Notes under the pieces: model-generated | The model's database searches: none | Seen by the model: only the letters and a program-made list of their open reading frames with translations | Told to the model about the DNA's origin: nothing | Assembly: GCA_964388485.1 (NCBI GenBank) | Contig: CAYMAS010000037.1 | Coordinates: 1 to 36,282 of the forward strand | Direction: 5' to 3' | DNA from: JBCDKH01 sp964388485 | GTDB taxonomy: Bacteria > Planctomycetota > Phycisphaerae > Tepidisphaerales > Tepidisphaeraceae | DNA: 36,282 bases | Made by a program: the position numbers and the translations under genes | Shown here: positions 7,780 through 15,943 of the stretch, one piece after another | Position numbering within the stretch: position 1 is the first letter of the stretch | Layout: the number at the start of each line of letters is the position of its first letter

Positions 7780-8856
7780 GTGCTGCCGCTCGCCCCGCTC
7801 AACGTCGACGCGCTGCCGATGTGGGGGATCGTTGCGGTCATCGTCGTCGCAGCCATCGTCATCGCGGTGGCCGGCACGTATCTCGCGGGCGTCGCGGATC
7901 GACTCGCTGACCGGACGGGCCTGGGCGAAGCCATCGTCGGAGCGTTGCTCCTCGGTGCCGGCACGAGCCTGCCGGGCATTTTGACGAGCGTCGTGACGGC
8001 CTGGAACGGGTACGCGCAGATGGCCATCAGCAACGGCGTCGGCGGGCTTGCGGCGCAAACTGTCTTCCTCGTCGCCGCCGATCTGGCGTACCGCAAGGTC
8101 AACCTTGAGCATGCCGCCGCGAGTGTGCCGAATATTCTCAACGCCGTCCTGCTCATCAGCTTGCTCGGCCTGATCCTGATCGCCGCATCGCTGCCGGAGG
8201 TTGCGATTCCGCTCGGCTTCAGCCAGATGCACCCGGTGACGCCGGTGCTGTTCATCGTCTACGCCCTGGGCCTGCGGATGAGTCAGCGGGCAGGCAACGC
8301 GCCGCAGTGGAAGCCGAAGTTGACGGCCGAGACGAAACAGGATGATCCCGATGAGGACGACAGCGGTGACGATTCGACCTTCGCGCTGTGGGCCAAGTTC
8401 GTCGGCCTCGTCCTCGTGCTCGGCGTCGCCGGCTTTGCGGTGGCCAAGGCGGGCGAGGGCATCGTCGACCGGACGCCGCTGGGCCAGTCGTTCGTTGGTG
8501 CGGCCTTCACGGCCGTGGCGACGAGTTTGCCGGAGTTGGTGACGAGCATCGCCGCGGTGCGTCGCGGGGCGTTGACGCTGGCGGTCGGCAACATCATTGG
8601 TGGTAATGCGTTCGACACGCTCTTCGTCGGCAGTGCCGATATCGCCTACCGCCCGGGCAGCATCTACCACGCCGTCGATGGCGGCCTCGGCGCCCAGGAG
8701 GCGTTCCTCATCGCCGTGACCGTGCTGATGACCGCCATTTTGACGAGTGGCCTCGTCGCCCGCGAGAAAAAGGGGGCCGGCAACATCGGCTTCGAGAGCG
8801 TGCTGATGCTCGTCATCTACGTCGGCACGCTCGTTGCGTTGGCCACGGCCTTCTGA
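7780..8856 (+). CDS. CaCA-family cation exchanger (Na+/Ca2+ exchanger-like) with a degenerate first alpha repeat
   Basis: Inner-membrane protein of 358 residues with about ten hydrophobic segments and the two alpha repeats of the calcium/cation antiporter superfamily. Alpha-1 is about residues 47-94 (GAGTSLPGILTS); alpha-2 is about 233-282 (AVATSLPELVTS, GNIIGGNAFDTLF). An acidic cytoplasmic loop (DDPDEDDSGDD, residues 188-198) divides the halves. Alpha-2 keeps the ion-binding Glu252 and the Asp279-equivalent position. Alpha-1 has Gly66 where the family normally has Glu, and Gln93 where Asn is usual, so the transported ion or stoichiometry may differ. The GTG start at 7780 is the earliest available. 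Its stop overlaps the start of the next gene (TGATG at 8854-8858), implying coupled translation. Confidence 0.85.
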   Translation: MLPLAPLNVDALPMWGIVAVIVVAAIVIAVAGTYLAGVADRLADRTGLGEAIVGALLLGAGTSLPGILTSVVTAWNGYAQMAISNGVGGLAAQTVFLVAADLAYRKVNLEHAAASVPNILNAVLLISLLGLILIAASLPEVAIPLGFSQMHPVTPVLFIVYALGLRMSQRAGNAPQWKPKLTAETKQDDPDEDDSGDDSTFALWAKFVGLVLVLGVAGFAVAKAGEGIVDRTPLGQSFVGAAFTAVATSLPELVTSIAAVRRGALTLAVGNIIGGNAFDTLFVGSADIAYRPGSIYHAVDGGLGAQEAFLIAVTVLMTAILTSGLVAREKKGAGNIGFESVLMLVIYVGTLVALATAF

Positions 8857-9449
8857 TGTTCGACGGCCTACGAAGCAAGACCCGTTCCTGGCTCAACAGC
8901 CGCTGGATGTTCACGTCGCTGGGCGTGGCGTCGTTCCTCGAGTCGATCATCGTGCCGATTCCGCTGGAAGCGGTGCTCGTGCCGTTGATGCAAAAGCGTC
9001 GCGACCGGCTCTGGCGACTGGCGACCATCGCCCTGCTCGGCTGCATCGCCGGGGCGGTCGTCGGCTACTACGTGGGCTACCTCTTCATGGAGACGGTCGG
9101 CCTCTGGTTCGTCGAGCAGACCGGCCAAGGGGACACGCTCGACCAGGCCAAAGGCCTGATGGACCGCCAGGGCTTCTGGTTCATCCTGGCGGTCAGCGTG
9201 CTGCCGATCCCGTTCCAGATCGCCATGCTGGCGGCCGGTGCGACGAAGTATCCGGTGCTCTGGTTCTTGCTGGCGACCTTGATTTCCCGCGGCGTCCGCT
9301 ACTTCGGCCTGGCCTTCATTGTCTGGAAGTTCGGCGACAAGGCGGAGGCATTCATCAAGAAGCACAAGTGGACGTCGGTTATCCTTGCCATCGTCCTCAT
9401 CGCCGCCTTCTGGCTCGCCAGTCGCCTCCTTGGCGGATCAGGAGGTTGA
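8856..9449 (+). CDS. VTT/DedA-like membrane protein (YqaA type)
   Basis: A 197-residue membrane protein of the SNARE-associated/VTT superfamily, related to YqaA and DedA proteins thought to act in lipid or ion movement across the inner membrane. Visible features: an N-terminal re-entrant-type segment with FLESIIVPIPLEAVLVPLM, a Gly-rich helix (GCIAGAVVGYYVGYLF), the second half hairpin (SVLPIPFQIAMLAAGATKY) with the following Arg (LISRGVRYFGLAF), and a C-terminal helix. The start codon overlaps the stop of the exchanger, so the two are probably one operon. Substrate unknown. Confidence 0.8.
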   Translation: MFDGLRSKTRSWLNSRWMFTSLGVASFLESIIVPIPLEAVLVPLMQKRRDRLWRLATIALLGCIAGAVVGYYVGYLFMETVGLWFVEQTGQGDTLDQAKGLMDRQGFWFILAVSVLPIPFQIAMLAAGATKYPVLWFLLATLISRGVRYFGLAFIVWKFGDKAEAFIKKHKWTSVILAIVLIAAFWLASRLLGGSGG

Positions 9450-9534
9450 CACCGCACGTCTCGGTCCGATGTCGATTGCCTTTGTCACGGCGGTAGATCG
9501 ATAGGCTGGGCGTCAGTCTCTTTAGCTGAATGAT

Positions 9535-10467
9535 GTGGACTTGCATTTGTTCCACAGCCTTGCAATCTCGTCTGAAACCTTGGACGTTGCAACGGCATGG
9601 TGGAACAGCCAATGGATCCCAACCCCCCCCCCCCCCGCCCCCTCTCTGTGGCGTCGCATCCGACAGAAGTGGTTCATCTACCGTCTTGCTGGGGACGGCT
9701 TCGCTCGGGCGGCGTTGCAGTACCATGCCGCCGCGGACGAGGCTACGGATGAAGGGTTCATCGAGGTCTCGCTCGTCGGCGTGCCCCGACCGATTCTGGT
9801 CCGCAACGGCAGGCGTCGCGGGGAAGTCGATGATCGCGAGACCATCTGGGAGCTGTTCTTCGACGACCACTACACGTCGCCCATGTGGCGTTCGAATCAG
9901 CGGGTGCTCGATCTCGGTGCCAACATCGGGATGCTGCCGATTTGGCTCCAAGCGAACGGCATGCGTCCCTCGGTTTACGTCGGCGTCGAGCCGGACCCGG
10001 TGACCGCGTCACTGCTCCGTCAGCAGGTGGCCCGGCTGCCGTTCGAGCATCCGCCGCACATCGTGCAGGCGGCGGTAGGCGACGCGGATCGAGAGGTGCG
10101 GTTCGTGACGCAAGGCAACAGCATGTCACACCGAGTGGGCGATGACGGCGACCTGTCGGTCCGGATGCGACCCGTGGGCGACCTGCTCGACGAGGCTGAC
10201 CTGGACGAAGTCGACATCATGAAACTGGATGTCGAGGGAGGCGAGCGAGAGGTGGTCGCCGACGCCGGCCGCTGGGCATCGCGAGTCGCCGCCATCGCCT
10301 GCGAACTGCATGACGGCATGGATGGTGCGTGGCTCAACCAGCATCTGCGGCCTCATGGCTATCGCGTCTTCGACTACGGCGACTACATCATCAGCAACCA
10401 CGCCGCGTTACGTGAAGACATGTTTGAGAAGCTTCCGAAGAACGTCCAAGCCAAGGCGATGCCGTGA
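9535..10467 (+). CDS. FkbM-family methyltransferase with a C14 tract near its start
   Basis: SAM-dependent methyltransferase of the FkbM type, 310 residues, a family that commonly modifies glycans or natural products. The SAM-binding core is clear: VLDLGANIGM (residues 124-133), the acidic end of strand 2 (GVEPDP, 150-155), and DIMKLDVEGGE, the family signature, around residue 225. The start is GTG 9535; no strong ribosome binding site is visible. Codons 30-34 lie in an uninterrupted run of 14 C (9623-9636), followed after a G by five more C. A one-base change in run length would throw the gene out of frame before the catalytic domain. This could be an on/off switch or an error-prone site in the assembly. 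Glycan genes are not adjacent, so the substrate is open. Confidence 0.85.
   Translation: MDLHLFHSLAISSETLDVATAWWNSQWIPTPPPPAPSLWRRIRQKWFIYRLAGDGFARAALQYHAAADEATDEGFIEVSLVGVPRPILVRNGRRRGEVDDRETIWELFFDDHYTSPMWRSNQRVLDLGANIGMLPIWLQANGMRPSVYVGVEPDPVTASLLRQQVARLPFEHPPHIVQAAVGDADREVRFVTQGNSMSHRVGDDGDLSVRMRPVGDLLDEADLDEVDIMKLDVEGGEREVVADAGRWASRVAAIACELHDGMDGAWLNQHLRPHGYRVFDYGDYIISNHAALREDMFEKLPKNVQAKAMP
9623..9636 (+). repeat. homopolymer tract of 14 C inside a coding region
   Basis: Fourteen consecutive C bases covering codons 30-34 of the methyltransferase gene. At this length the tract is prone to slipped-strand changes. Confidence 0.95.
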
Positions 10468-10590
10468 GGCTCCGGGATGATCGGCACAGATGTCGCCCGT
10501 GACGGCTGTGGTTCCTCCCGATGATGCCTCGTGGCACGCGGGGTATCGCGGTGTTATCGGCACATTGCGTTGCGGGGCGGATTGGCGAGG

Positions 10591-11025
10591 ATGGCCGAAG
10601 CAACCAGCGTGCAGCGTGCCCTTTCCATTCGTCAGCCGTATGCCGAGTTGATTCTCCGTGGGGAGAAGACGATCGAGTACCGGACGCGGCCGACGCAGAT
10701 TGTGGGGGAGCCGTTTTACATCTATGCCGCGGGCAAGTGGCCGGTGACGGGGGCCAAGCGGCGGGTCTGGTCGAGCGACCTGTCGATGCCGGGGCCGACG
10801 CGAGGATTGCCTTGGATGCTGGAGATGGCGCGGGGCTTGGCGATGTTCGACGGCGAGTTGCCGACGGGCGTGCTGGTGGGATCGGCGTGCATTGAGCGGG
10901 TCGAGCAGCGGGCGGACGGGATGTTCGCGTGGCACCTGTCGGATGTGCGACGGCTGGCGACGGCGATGAAGCCGCAGGGGCATCCGCAGCCGACGTGGTG
11001 GTTCCCGTTCGGCAAGGCGGCGTAG
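10591..11025 (+). CDS. ASCH-domain protein
   Basis: A 144-residue protein from ATG 10591, which reads MAEATSVQRALSIRQPYAEL. The segment RALSIRQPYAELILRGEKTIEYR followed by GEPFYIYAAGKWP is typical of the ASCH fold (PUA-related, RNA or modified-base binding). The C-terminal part has ACIERVEQ and FAWHLSDVRRL, matching the later beta strands. An upstream GTG at 10531 would add about 20 residues without homology. Some ASCH proteins are RNA-linked regulators or amidohydrolases acting on modified nucleosides; nothing here tells which. Confidence 0.75.
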   Translation: MAEATSVQRALSIRQPYAELILRGEKTIEYRTRPTQIVGEPFYIYAAGKWPVTGAKRRVWSSDLSMPGPTRGLPWMLEMARGLAMFDGELPTGVLVGSACIERVEQRADGMFAWHLSDVRRLATAMKPQGHPQPTWWFPFGKAA

Positions 11026-11051
11026 CGAGGGGTCGAGACGACATAGGCTGA

Positions 11052-11067
11052 GCTTCAGCCCACCATC
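11052..11067. repeat. partial copy of the REP-like hairpin
   Basis: GCTTCAGCCCACCATC is identical to 7643-7658, with a decayed partner arm. It lies in the 65-base gap between the ASCH gene and the ATP-grasp gene, next to a GGTCGAGAC stretch like that at 73-130. Confidence 0.6.
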
Positions 11068-11090
11068 TCGAACCAGAACCCGCCCGAATC

Positions 11091-12620
11091 GTGCAAAGCC
11101 AAACTCAAACTACCTCGCCGATGGCCTTCGGCAATTACGAGACGAACGGCGTCTACGACGAGATGTTCGAAGAAGGCCTGGCGGCGCGGTCGCACTACCA
11201 AGGCATCCACCGGCAGCTCCTCGACCTCGACGGCGAGAGCATCGACCGCAAGCGGCGGATGGCAGACGTGTCGTTTCGCAACCAGGGCATCACGTTCACC
11301 GTCTACGACGAGTCGATGGGCACGGGCGGCGTGGAGCGGACGATGCCGTTCGATCTGGCGCCGCGAATCATTCCGGGCCACGAGTGGAAGATCATCGAGG
11401 CGGGGCTCAAGCAGCGGATTACGGCGTTGAACCTCTTCATCGCCGACGTCTACAGCGAGCAGCGGATCTTTCGCGAGGGGCGGATTCCGCCGGCGCTCAT
11501 CTTGGCGGCGAAGCTGTTTCGCCGGGAGATGCTAGGGGTTCGTGTGCCGGGGGACGTCTACGTGCACGTCTGCGGCAGCGATCTGATTCGCGACGAGACC
11601 GGGTACAAGGTGCTCGAAGACAACTGCCGAAGCCCGAGCGGCGTGAGCTACGTCATGGAGAACCGGGCGGTCATGAAGCGGGTCTTTCCGAGCCTGTTCC
11701 AGCAGTATCGGGTCCGGGCGATCGAGGATTATCCGTACAACCTGCTCAAGTGCCTGCGAGCTGCGGCGCCGGCGGGGGTGGACGATCCGACGGCGGTCGT
11801 CCTGACGCCGGGCGTCTTCAACAGTGCGTTCTTCGAGCACTCGTTCCTGGCTCGCGAGATGGGCGTGGAACTGGTCGAGGGTCGGGACCTGGTGGTGCGG
11901 GACAACTTCGTCTACATGCGAACCGTCGCGGGGTTGCGTCGCGTGGACGTGATCTACCGGCGGATTGACGACGACTTTCTCGACCCGCTCTGCTTCAAGC
12001 CGGAGAGCGCGCTGGGTGTGCCCGGACTCATGAACGCGCACCGGACGGGGCATGTTTCGATCGTCAACGCGGTGGGTGCGGGCGTGAGCGATGACAAGGC
12101 GGTTTACCCGTACGTCCCGGACATGATCGACTTTTACCTGAAGGAAGAGCCGATCCTGGAGAACGTGCCGACCTACATCTGCGACCGGCCGGATGACATG
12201 CAGTACGTGTTGGAGCACCTCGATCAGCTCGTGGTCAAGGGCACCAACGAAGCCGGCGGGTACGGCATGCTGATGGGCCACCAGTCGACGAAGGAGGAGC
12301 AGGATGTTTTTGCCCAGAAGATCAAGGACGACCCGCGCGGGTTCATCGCCCAGCCAGTCGTGCAACTGAGTCAGCACCCGTCACTGACCGACGAAGGCTG
12401 GCAAGGCAGACGCGTGGACCTGCGGCCCTACATCCTGACGCGGCCCGACGGCAGCGGCGGGTTCGACGTGAAGGTCATGCCGGGTGGACTGACCCGCGTC
12501 GCCCTTCGCAAGGGCAGCCTCGTCGTCAACTCGAGTCAGGGCGGCGGGAGCAAGGACACGTGGGTGCTCGATGACGACGCGACGGCGGACGATCAGACAA
12601 TCGAGGAGGTATCGGCATGA
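11091..12620 (+). CDS. circularly permuted ATP-grasp protein (COG2308 type)
   Basis: A 509-residue member of the circularly permuted ATP-grasp family (formerly DUF404/DUF407). These proteins are predicted to form amide or peptide-like bonds using ATP. Family landmarks: the N-terminal YDEMFEEG and HYQGIHRQL region, a long central part with KVLEDNCRSPSGVSYVMENR (about 173-192), VVKGTNEAGGYGMLMG (an ATP-binding loop, about 385-400), and a late RRVDLRPYIL then KVMPGGLTRVAL. The start could be GTG 11091 or ATG 11121. The stop overlaps the next gene by four bases (ATGA), so it is translationally coupled to the alpha-E protein, its usual partner in many bacteria. Confidence 0.9.
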   Translation: MQSQTQTTSPMAFGNYETNGVYDEMFEEGLAARSHYQGIHRQLLDLDGESIDRKRRMADVSFRNQGITFTVYDESMGTGGVERTMPFDLAPRIIPGHEWKIIEAGLKQRITALNLFIADVYSEQRIFREGRIPPALILAAKLFRREMLGVRVPGDVYVHVCGSDLIRDETGYKVLEDNCRSPSGVSYVMENRAVMKRVFPSLFQQYRVRAIEDYPYNLLKCLRAAAPAGVDDPTAVVLTPGVFNSAFFEHSFLAREMGVELVEGRDLVVRDNFVYMRTVAGLRRVDVIYRRIDDDFLDPLCFKPESALGVPGLMNAHRTGHVSIVNAVGAGVSDDKAVYPYVPDMIDFYLKEEPILENVPTYICDRPDDMQYVLEHLDQLVVKGTNEAGGYGMLMGHQSTKEEQDVFAQKIKDDPRGFIAQPVVQLSQHPSLTDEGWQGRRVDLRPYILTRPDGSGGFDVKVMPGGLTRVALRKGSLVVNSSQGGGSKDTWVLDDDATADDQTIEEVSA

Positions 12621-13636
12621 CCATGATGCAGTCCCAGAGCTACGGCATGACGGGCCAGACGACGGCCAGCGATCGGCCTCTGCTGGCGCGGGTGGCCGAG
12701 AACATCTACTGGTGTTCGCGGTATGTCGAGCGGGCGGAGCACGTCGCCCGCGGGACGCTCTTCACGTCGCAGGTTGCCACGGACGCGGGTGATCTCGATG
12801 CCGGGCTGCGGGATCAGTTGTGGCATGCGTTGCTCGACGCGTTCGACGTCGAAGAACCCGACGGCGAGGGAAACTTGAAAGACCGGGTGGTCGAGCACCT
12901 GATCTGCAATCCGGACAACGAAGCCGGTGCCTGCCCCGCCATCAGCAAGGCGCGTGAGAATGCGCGCGGCGTGCGTGGCGAGATCAGCATTGAGATGTGG
13001 CAGACGCTCAACGAGCTCTACTGGTCGCTCGAAGACGGCGGCGGGCTCAACGGGGCCCGCCAGATGCTCCGCGACAATACCGACGACTTGCTGGAGCACC
13101 TCATCCGCGGATCGATGCTCTTCCAGGGCATGGTCGACCAGACGCTGGCCCACGGGCGGCGATGGGACTTCGCGACGGTCGGCCGGATGCTGGAACGCGC
13201 GGACGCGACGTGTCGGCTGTTGCAGTCACGCGTCAAGCTGCTGGCCGATCTCGGACCCACGCTCGAGACGCCGCTGCGGAACATTCAGCTCATGGCCGCC
13301 TTGCGGATGTGCTGCAGCATCGAAGCGTATCGCCGACAGCACACCAACGAGCTGTCGCTGGAGCGGGTGACAAGCTTCCTGTTGCTCAGCGACGAGCACC
13401 CGCGAAGCATCCGGTTCTCCATTGGCCAGGCGCACGAGGCAGTCAGTCGGATCCACGACACGGGAGACAACCCGGGGGGCGTGGACATGGCCGAGCGGGT
13501 GTTGGGCCGGATGGTGGCGCGGCTGGAATATGCCGATGCTCAGGAGGTCGCCGCGGATCCGGACGTGCTCCGGGACGTTCGCCAGACTATCGCGACGGCC
13601 AACGCAGCGCTGCACGCGAGGTACTTCGCCGCGTGA
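12617..13636 (+). CDS. alpha-E domain protein (COG2307 type)
   Basis: A 339-residue all-helical protein. The beginning (LLARVAENIYWCSRYVERAEHVARG) is the hallmark of the alpha-E family, formerly DUF403. Later landmarks are FQGMVDQTLAHGRRWDFATVGRMLERAD and SFLLLSDEHPRSIRFSI. It is always found with circularly permuted ATP-grasp and transglutaminase-like genes. Comparative work predicts a joint role in making or modifying a peptide, but the chemistry is unproven. The overlap with the ATP-grasp gene and the transglutaminase gene 88 bases downstream support one operon. Confidence 0.9.
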   Translation: MTMMQSQSYGMTGQTTASDRPLLARVAENIYWCSRYVERAEHVARGTLFTSQVATDAGDLDAGLRDQLWHALLDAFDVEEPDGEGNLKDRVVEHLICNPDNEAGACPAISKARENARGVRGEISIEMWQTLNELYWSLEDGGGLNGARQMLRDNTDDLLEHLIRGSMLFQGMVDQTLAHGRRWDFATVGRMLERADATCRLLQSRVKLLADLGPTLETPLRNIQLMAALRMCCSIEAYRRQHTNELSLERVTSFLLLSDEHPRSIRFSIGQAHEAVSRIHDTGDNPGGVDMAERVLGRMVARLEYADAQEVAADPDVLRDVRQTIATANAALHARYFAA

Positions 13637-13724
13637 CCCGGAGGTCGTGCTTCGGCACGACATACGAGCATCGAAGTTTGTCCGATGCGTCTTTGGCATG
13701 GAGCGAAGATGATCCGCGTCTCTA

Positions 13725-14642
13725 GTGCCCGACCGCCGCCTGCAAGTTCGTCACGTCACCCGCTACGCCTACGATAAGCCCGTCGAGCGGAGCGTCCACC
13801 AGGCCCACCTTCGTCCGGTGCACGACCGCCGGCAGACGCTTGAGTCGTTCGACCTGCGCATTGAGGCCGAGCCGATGCGGGACGTGCCGATCGTCGGGTT
13901 CGAAGACGCCTTCGGCAACGAGGCGGCGCGGTTCGAGTTGGAGCAGCCGTACCAAAAGCTATGCGTGGTGGCCGAGTCGACGGTGACGCTGGCGGACGTG
14001 GATCCATACGACATCCCGCTCGTGCCGAAGCGCCCGTCGATTCCACTCAACTGGATGCCGCGTGAGCGGTTGGCGCTCGGACCTTATTTGCAAAGCCAGG
14101 AATTGCCCGACGCACAGATCGACGAGTTGTTCGAGTACGTGATGGATTCCGTCGCGTCGAACAACAACGACCTGCTGGAGTCGCTCTTTGCTCTGAATCT
14201 GGAGCTGTTTAACAACTACGAGTACGTCCCCGGCTCCACCAGCAACGCGACGACGCCGTACGAAGTCTTCGCGACGAAGCGCGGCGTTTGCCAGGACTTC
14301 GCAGGCCTGTTCATCACGCTGATGCGGCTCATCCGCGTCCCCGCCCGGTACGTCTGCGGCTACCTCTACACAGGAAACGCCGACGCGGATGCCACCAACG
14401 CCGGCCGAGCCCCGAGCGATGCGACGCACGCGTGGCTGGAGGTCTACCTGCCCAATGCCGGTTGGAAAGCCTTTGACCCGACGAACGGCGTCCTGCCGCG
14501 ACTCGACCACGTCCGCCTCGCCGTCGGGCGGTTTTGGCGCGACACGAGCCCGGTCAACGGCACGCTTTTCGGCGATCAGGTTCAGGAAACGCTTGACGCG
14601 ACGGTCGAAGTCAAGGACGTGACGGATCAGACGCGGATGTAG
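13725..14642 (+). CDS. transglutaminase-like protein, first copy
   Basis: A 305-residue protein of the transglutaminase/cysteine-protease superfamily. The N-terminal beta domain (residues 4-100: VRHVTRYAYDKPVERSVHQ) is the bacterial transglutaminase-like N domain. The core domain carries the triad Cys189 (RGVCQDFAGL), His235 (DATHAWLEV) and Asp251 (FDPTNG). It likely hydrolyses or forms amide bonds and probably acts on the product of the ATP-grasp/alpha-E pair. The GTG start at 13725 is the only one near the conserved beginning. Its end overlaps the end of the convergent membrane gene by 16 bases. Compared with the second copy it has an insertion around residues 100-125. Confidence 0.9.
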   Translation: MPDRRLQVRHVTRYAYDKPVERSVHQAHLRPVHDRRQTLESFDLRIEAEPMRDVPIVGFEDAFGNEAARFELEQPYQKLCVVAESTVTLADVDPYDIPLVPKRPSIPLNWMPRERLALGPYLQSQELPDAQIDELFEYVMDSVASNNNDLLESLFALNLELFNNYEYVPGSTSNATTPYEVFATKRGVCQDFAGLFITLMRLIRVPARYVCGYLYTGNADADATNAGRAPSDATHAWLEVYLPNAGWKAFDPTNGVLPRLDHVRLAVGRFWRDTSPVNGTLFGDQVQETLDATVEVKDVTDQTRM

Positions 14643-15871
14643 AGCTTGCGGCGGTGCATCCAGAACAGCACGAACCACCATACCACCAGCCAAAGCGTCG
14701 GCCAGAGCAGGCCGCCGACGACGGAAGATCCGCTGACGTGCGTCGTCCACGCGATGATGCCGCCGGCGATGCTGGCGACATCGCCGTTCGGCGACGTAAT
14801 TGTCCAGCGGGCGATGATCGTCTTGAAGAGCATCTCGCTGCCGACGTAGAGCACGATGGCGTTGAGCCCGAAGACCCGCAGCGGCATCAACGTCGTCAAT
14901 CGTCGCCAATCACACACGAGCCACAACACCAACAAACTCACCATGCCGACGCCGGCACTTAGTGCGCAGTACGGCACGCTGAAGAACCACTTGCTCGACG
15001 GCACCGTCAACCGCCCGAGCCACCCGCCTCCACTCGCGTCGTAACCAGCCGACAGGAGCAATGCCACGCCGATCGCACCGACGCCTGCGAGGAGGCTGAG
15101 CCCGATCTTTCTGCCGATGCGCGTGTCACTCGCCAGAAAGAGACTCGTCCACCCGCCGGCCATCGCGATGGCTGCTGCGGGCAACGCCTGCTGGAAGCCG
15201 CCGAACCAGCCGAGGTGCCCGTTGATCCACGTCTTGACGCCGTGGAAGTGCTGCCACGTGCCGGTGCCCGTCGGCGATCCCTCGGCGGCCTGGCCAGCAC
15301 CGAGTTCTGCCACCGCCTCGTACGGCACGAGTGTCATCACGCCCCACTTCGCAACCAGTATCGCCGCGACCAGGCCGATTTGAACCTTCCGCGGCAAGAG
15401 GAAGAGCCCGACGCTCACGACGTAAGCCCCGGCGATCAGCTGCAGGATGTTCCAGCTCAACAGGTCGCCCCACACCAGCGGACGCGTGTACGCCGCGCTC
15501 GCCACCGTCAGCAGGACGCCCAGCAGATACAGGACCACGCCCCGCCACAACGCCGTCATCATCGTCCGCCACCAAGGTCGATCTTGCCCGCGGCCGAACT
15601 TCATCGACAGCGGAATGCTCGCCCCGGCCGCAAAGAGAAACAGCGGAAAGACCAAGTCCGCCGCCGTCGCCCCTTGCAGCGGATCATTCCAAGGCACATG
15701 GAAATTCTGCCGATGCACCGCCTCGAAAGCGGTGCCGTCGAGCAGCGTCGGGTCCCACGTGTGGTTCACCCAGATCATGAGCGCGATTGTCCCGCCACGC
15801 ATCGCATCGAGCGACAGCAACCGCCGACTCGCCTGAGCCGGCGGATCAAGACTTGCCCCGGCGTCACTCAC
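14627..15871 (-). CDS. membrane acyltransferase-like protein (DUF5009 / HGSNAT type)
   Basis: An integral membrane protein of about 414 residues with ten or more hydrophobic helices. The N-terminal segment RLLSLDAMRGGTIALMIWVN and the following FPLFLFAAGASIPLSM match the heparan-alpha-glucosaminide N-acetyltransferase-like group (SLDxxRG motif), which moves acyl groups across a membrane onto sugars. The frame is open back to 16150, but upstream sequence overlaps the divergent transglutaminase gene, so I choose GTG 15871 (VSDAGASLD). It separates the two transglutaminase genes on the opposite strand, starts 72 bases from the second copy and ends inside the end of the first. Substrate unknown; the placement could be accidental. 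Confidence 0.8.
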   Translation of the reverse strand: MSDAGASLDPPAQASRRLLSLDAMRGGTIALMIWVNHTWDPTLLDGTAFEAVHRQNFHVPWNDPLQGATAADLVFPLFLFAAGASIPLSMKFGRGQDRPWWRTMMTALWRGVVLYLLGVLLTVASAAYTRPLVWGDLLSWNILQLIAGAYVVSVGLFLLPRKVQIGLVAAILVAKWGVMTLVPYEAVAELGAGQAAEGSPTGTGTWQHFHGVKTWINGHLGWFGGFQQALPAAAIAMAGGWTSLFLASDTRIGRKIGLSLLAGVGAIGVALLLSAGYDASGGGWLGRLTVPSSKWFFSVPYCALSAGVGMVSLLVLWLVCDWRRLTTLMPLRVFGLNAIVLYVGSEMLFKTIIARWTITSPNGDVASIAGGIIAWTTHVSGSSVVGGLLWPTLWLVVWWFVLFWMHRRKLYIRV

Positions 15872-15943
15872 ATCCGGCAGCGTCGCCCACACGCGAGGTT
15901 TCGTCAAGAACCTGCGGCACCCCAGCTTCGCGTAGACTGCTTC

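Noticed and set aside
7699..8670. Minus-strand frame opposite the exchanger
   Set aside because: Highly Arg/Asp-rich without a domain, against a plus-strand frame with two clear alpha repeats.
15215..15943. Upstream extension of the second transglutaminase
   Set aside because: It lies in the antisense of the membrane acyltransferase-like gene and reads Arg/Pro/His-rich sequence; the family beginning fits GTG 15944.
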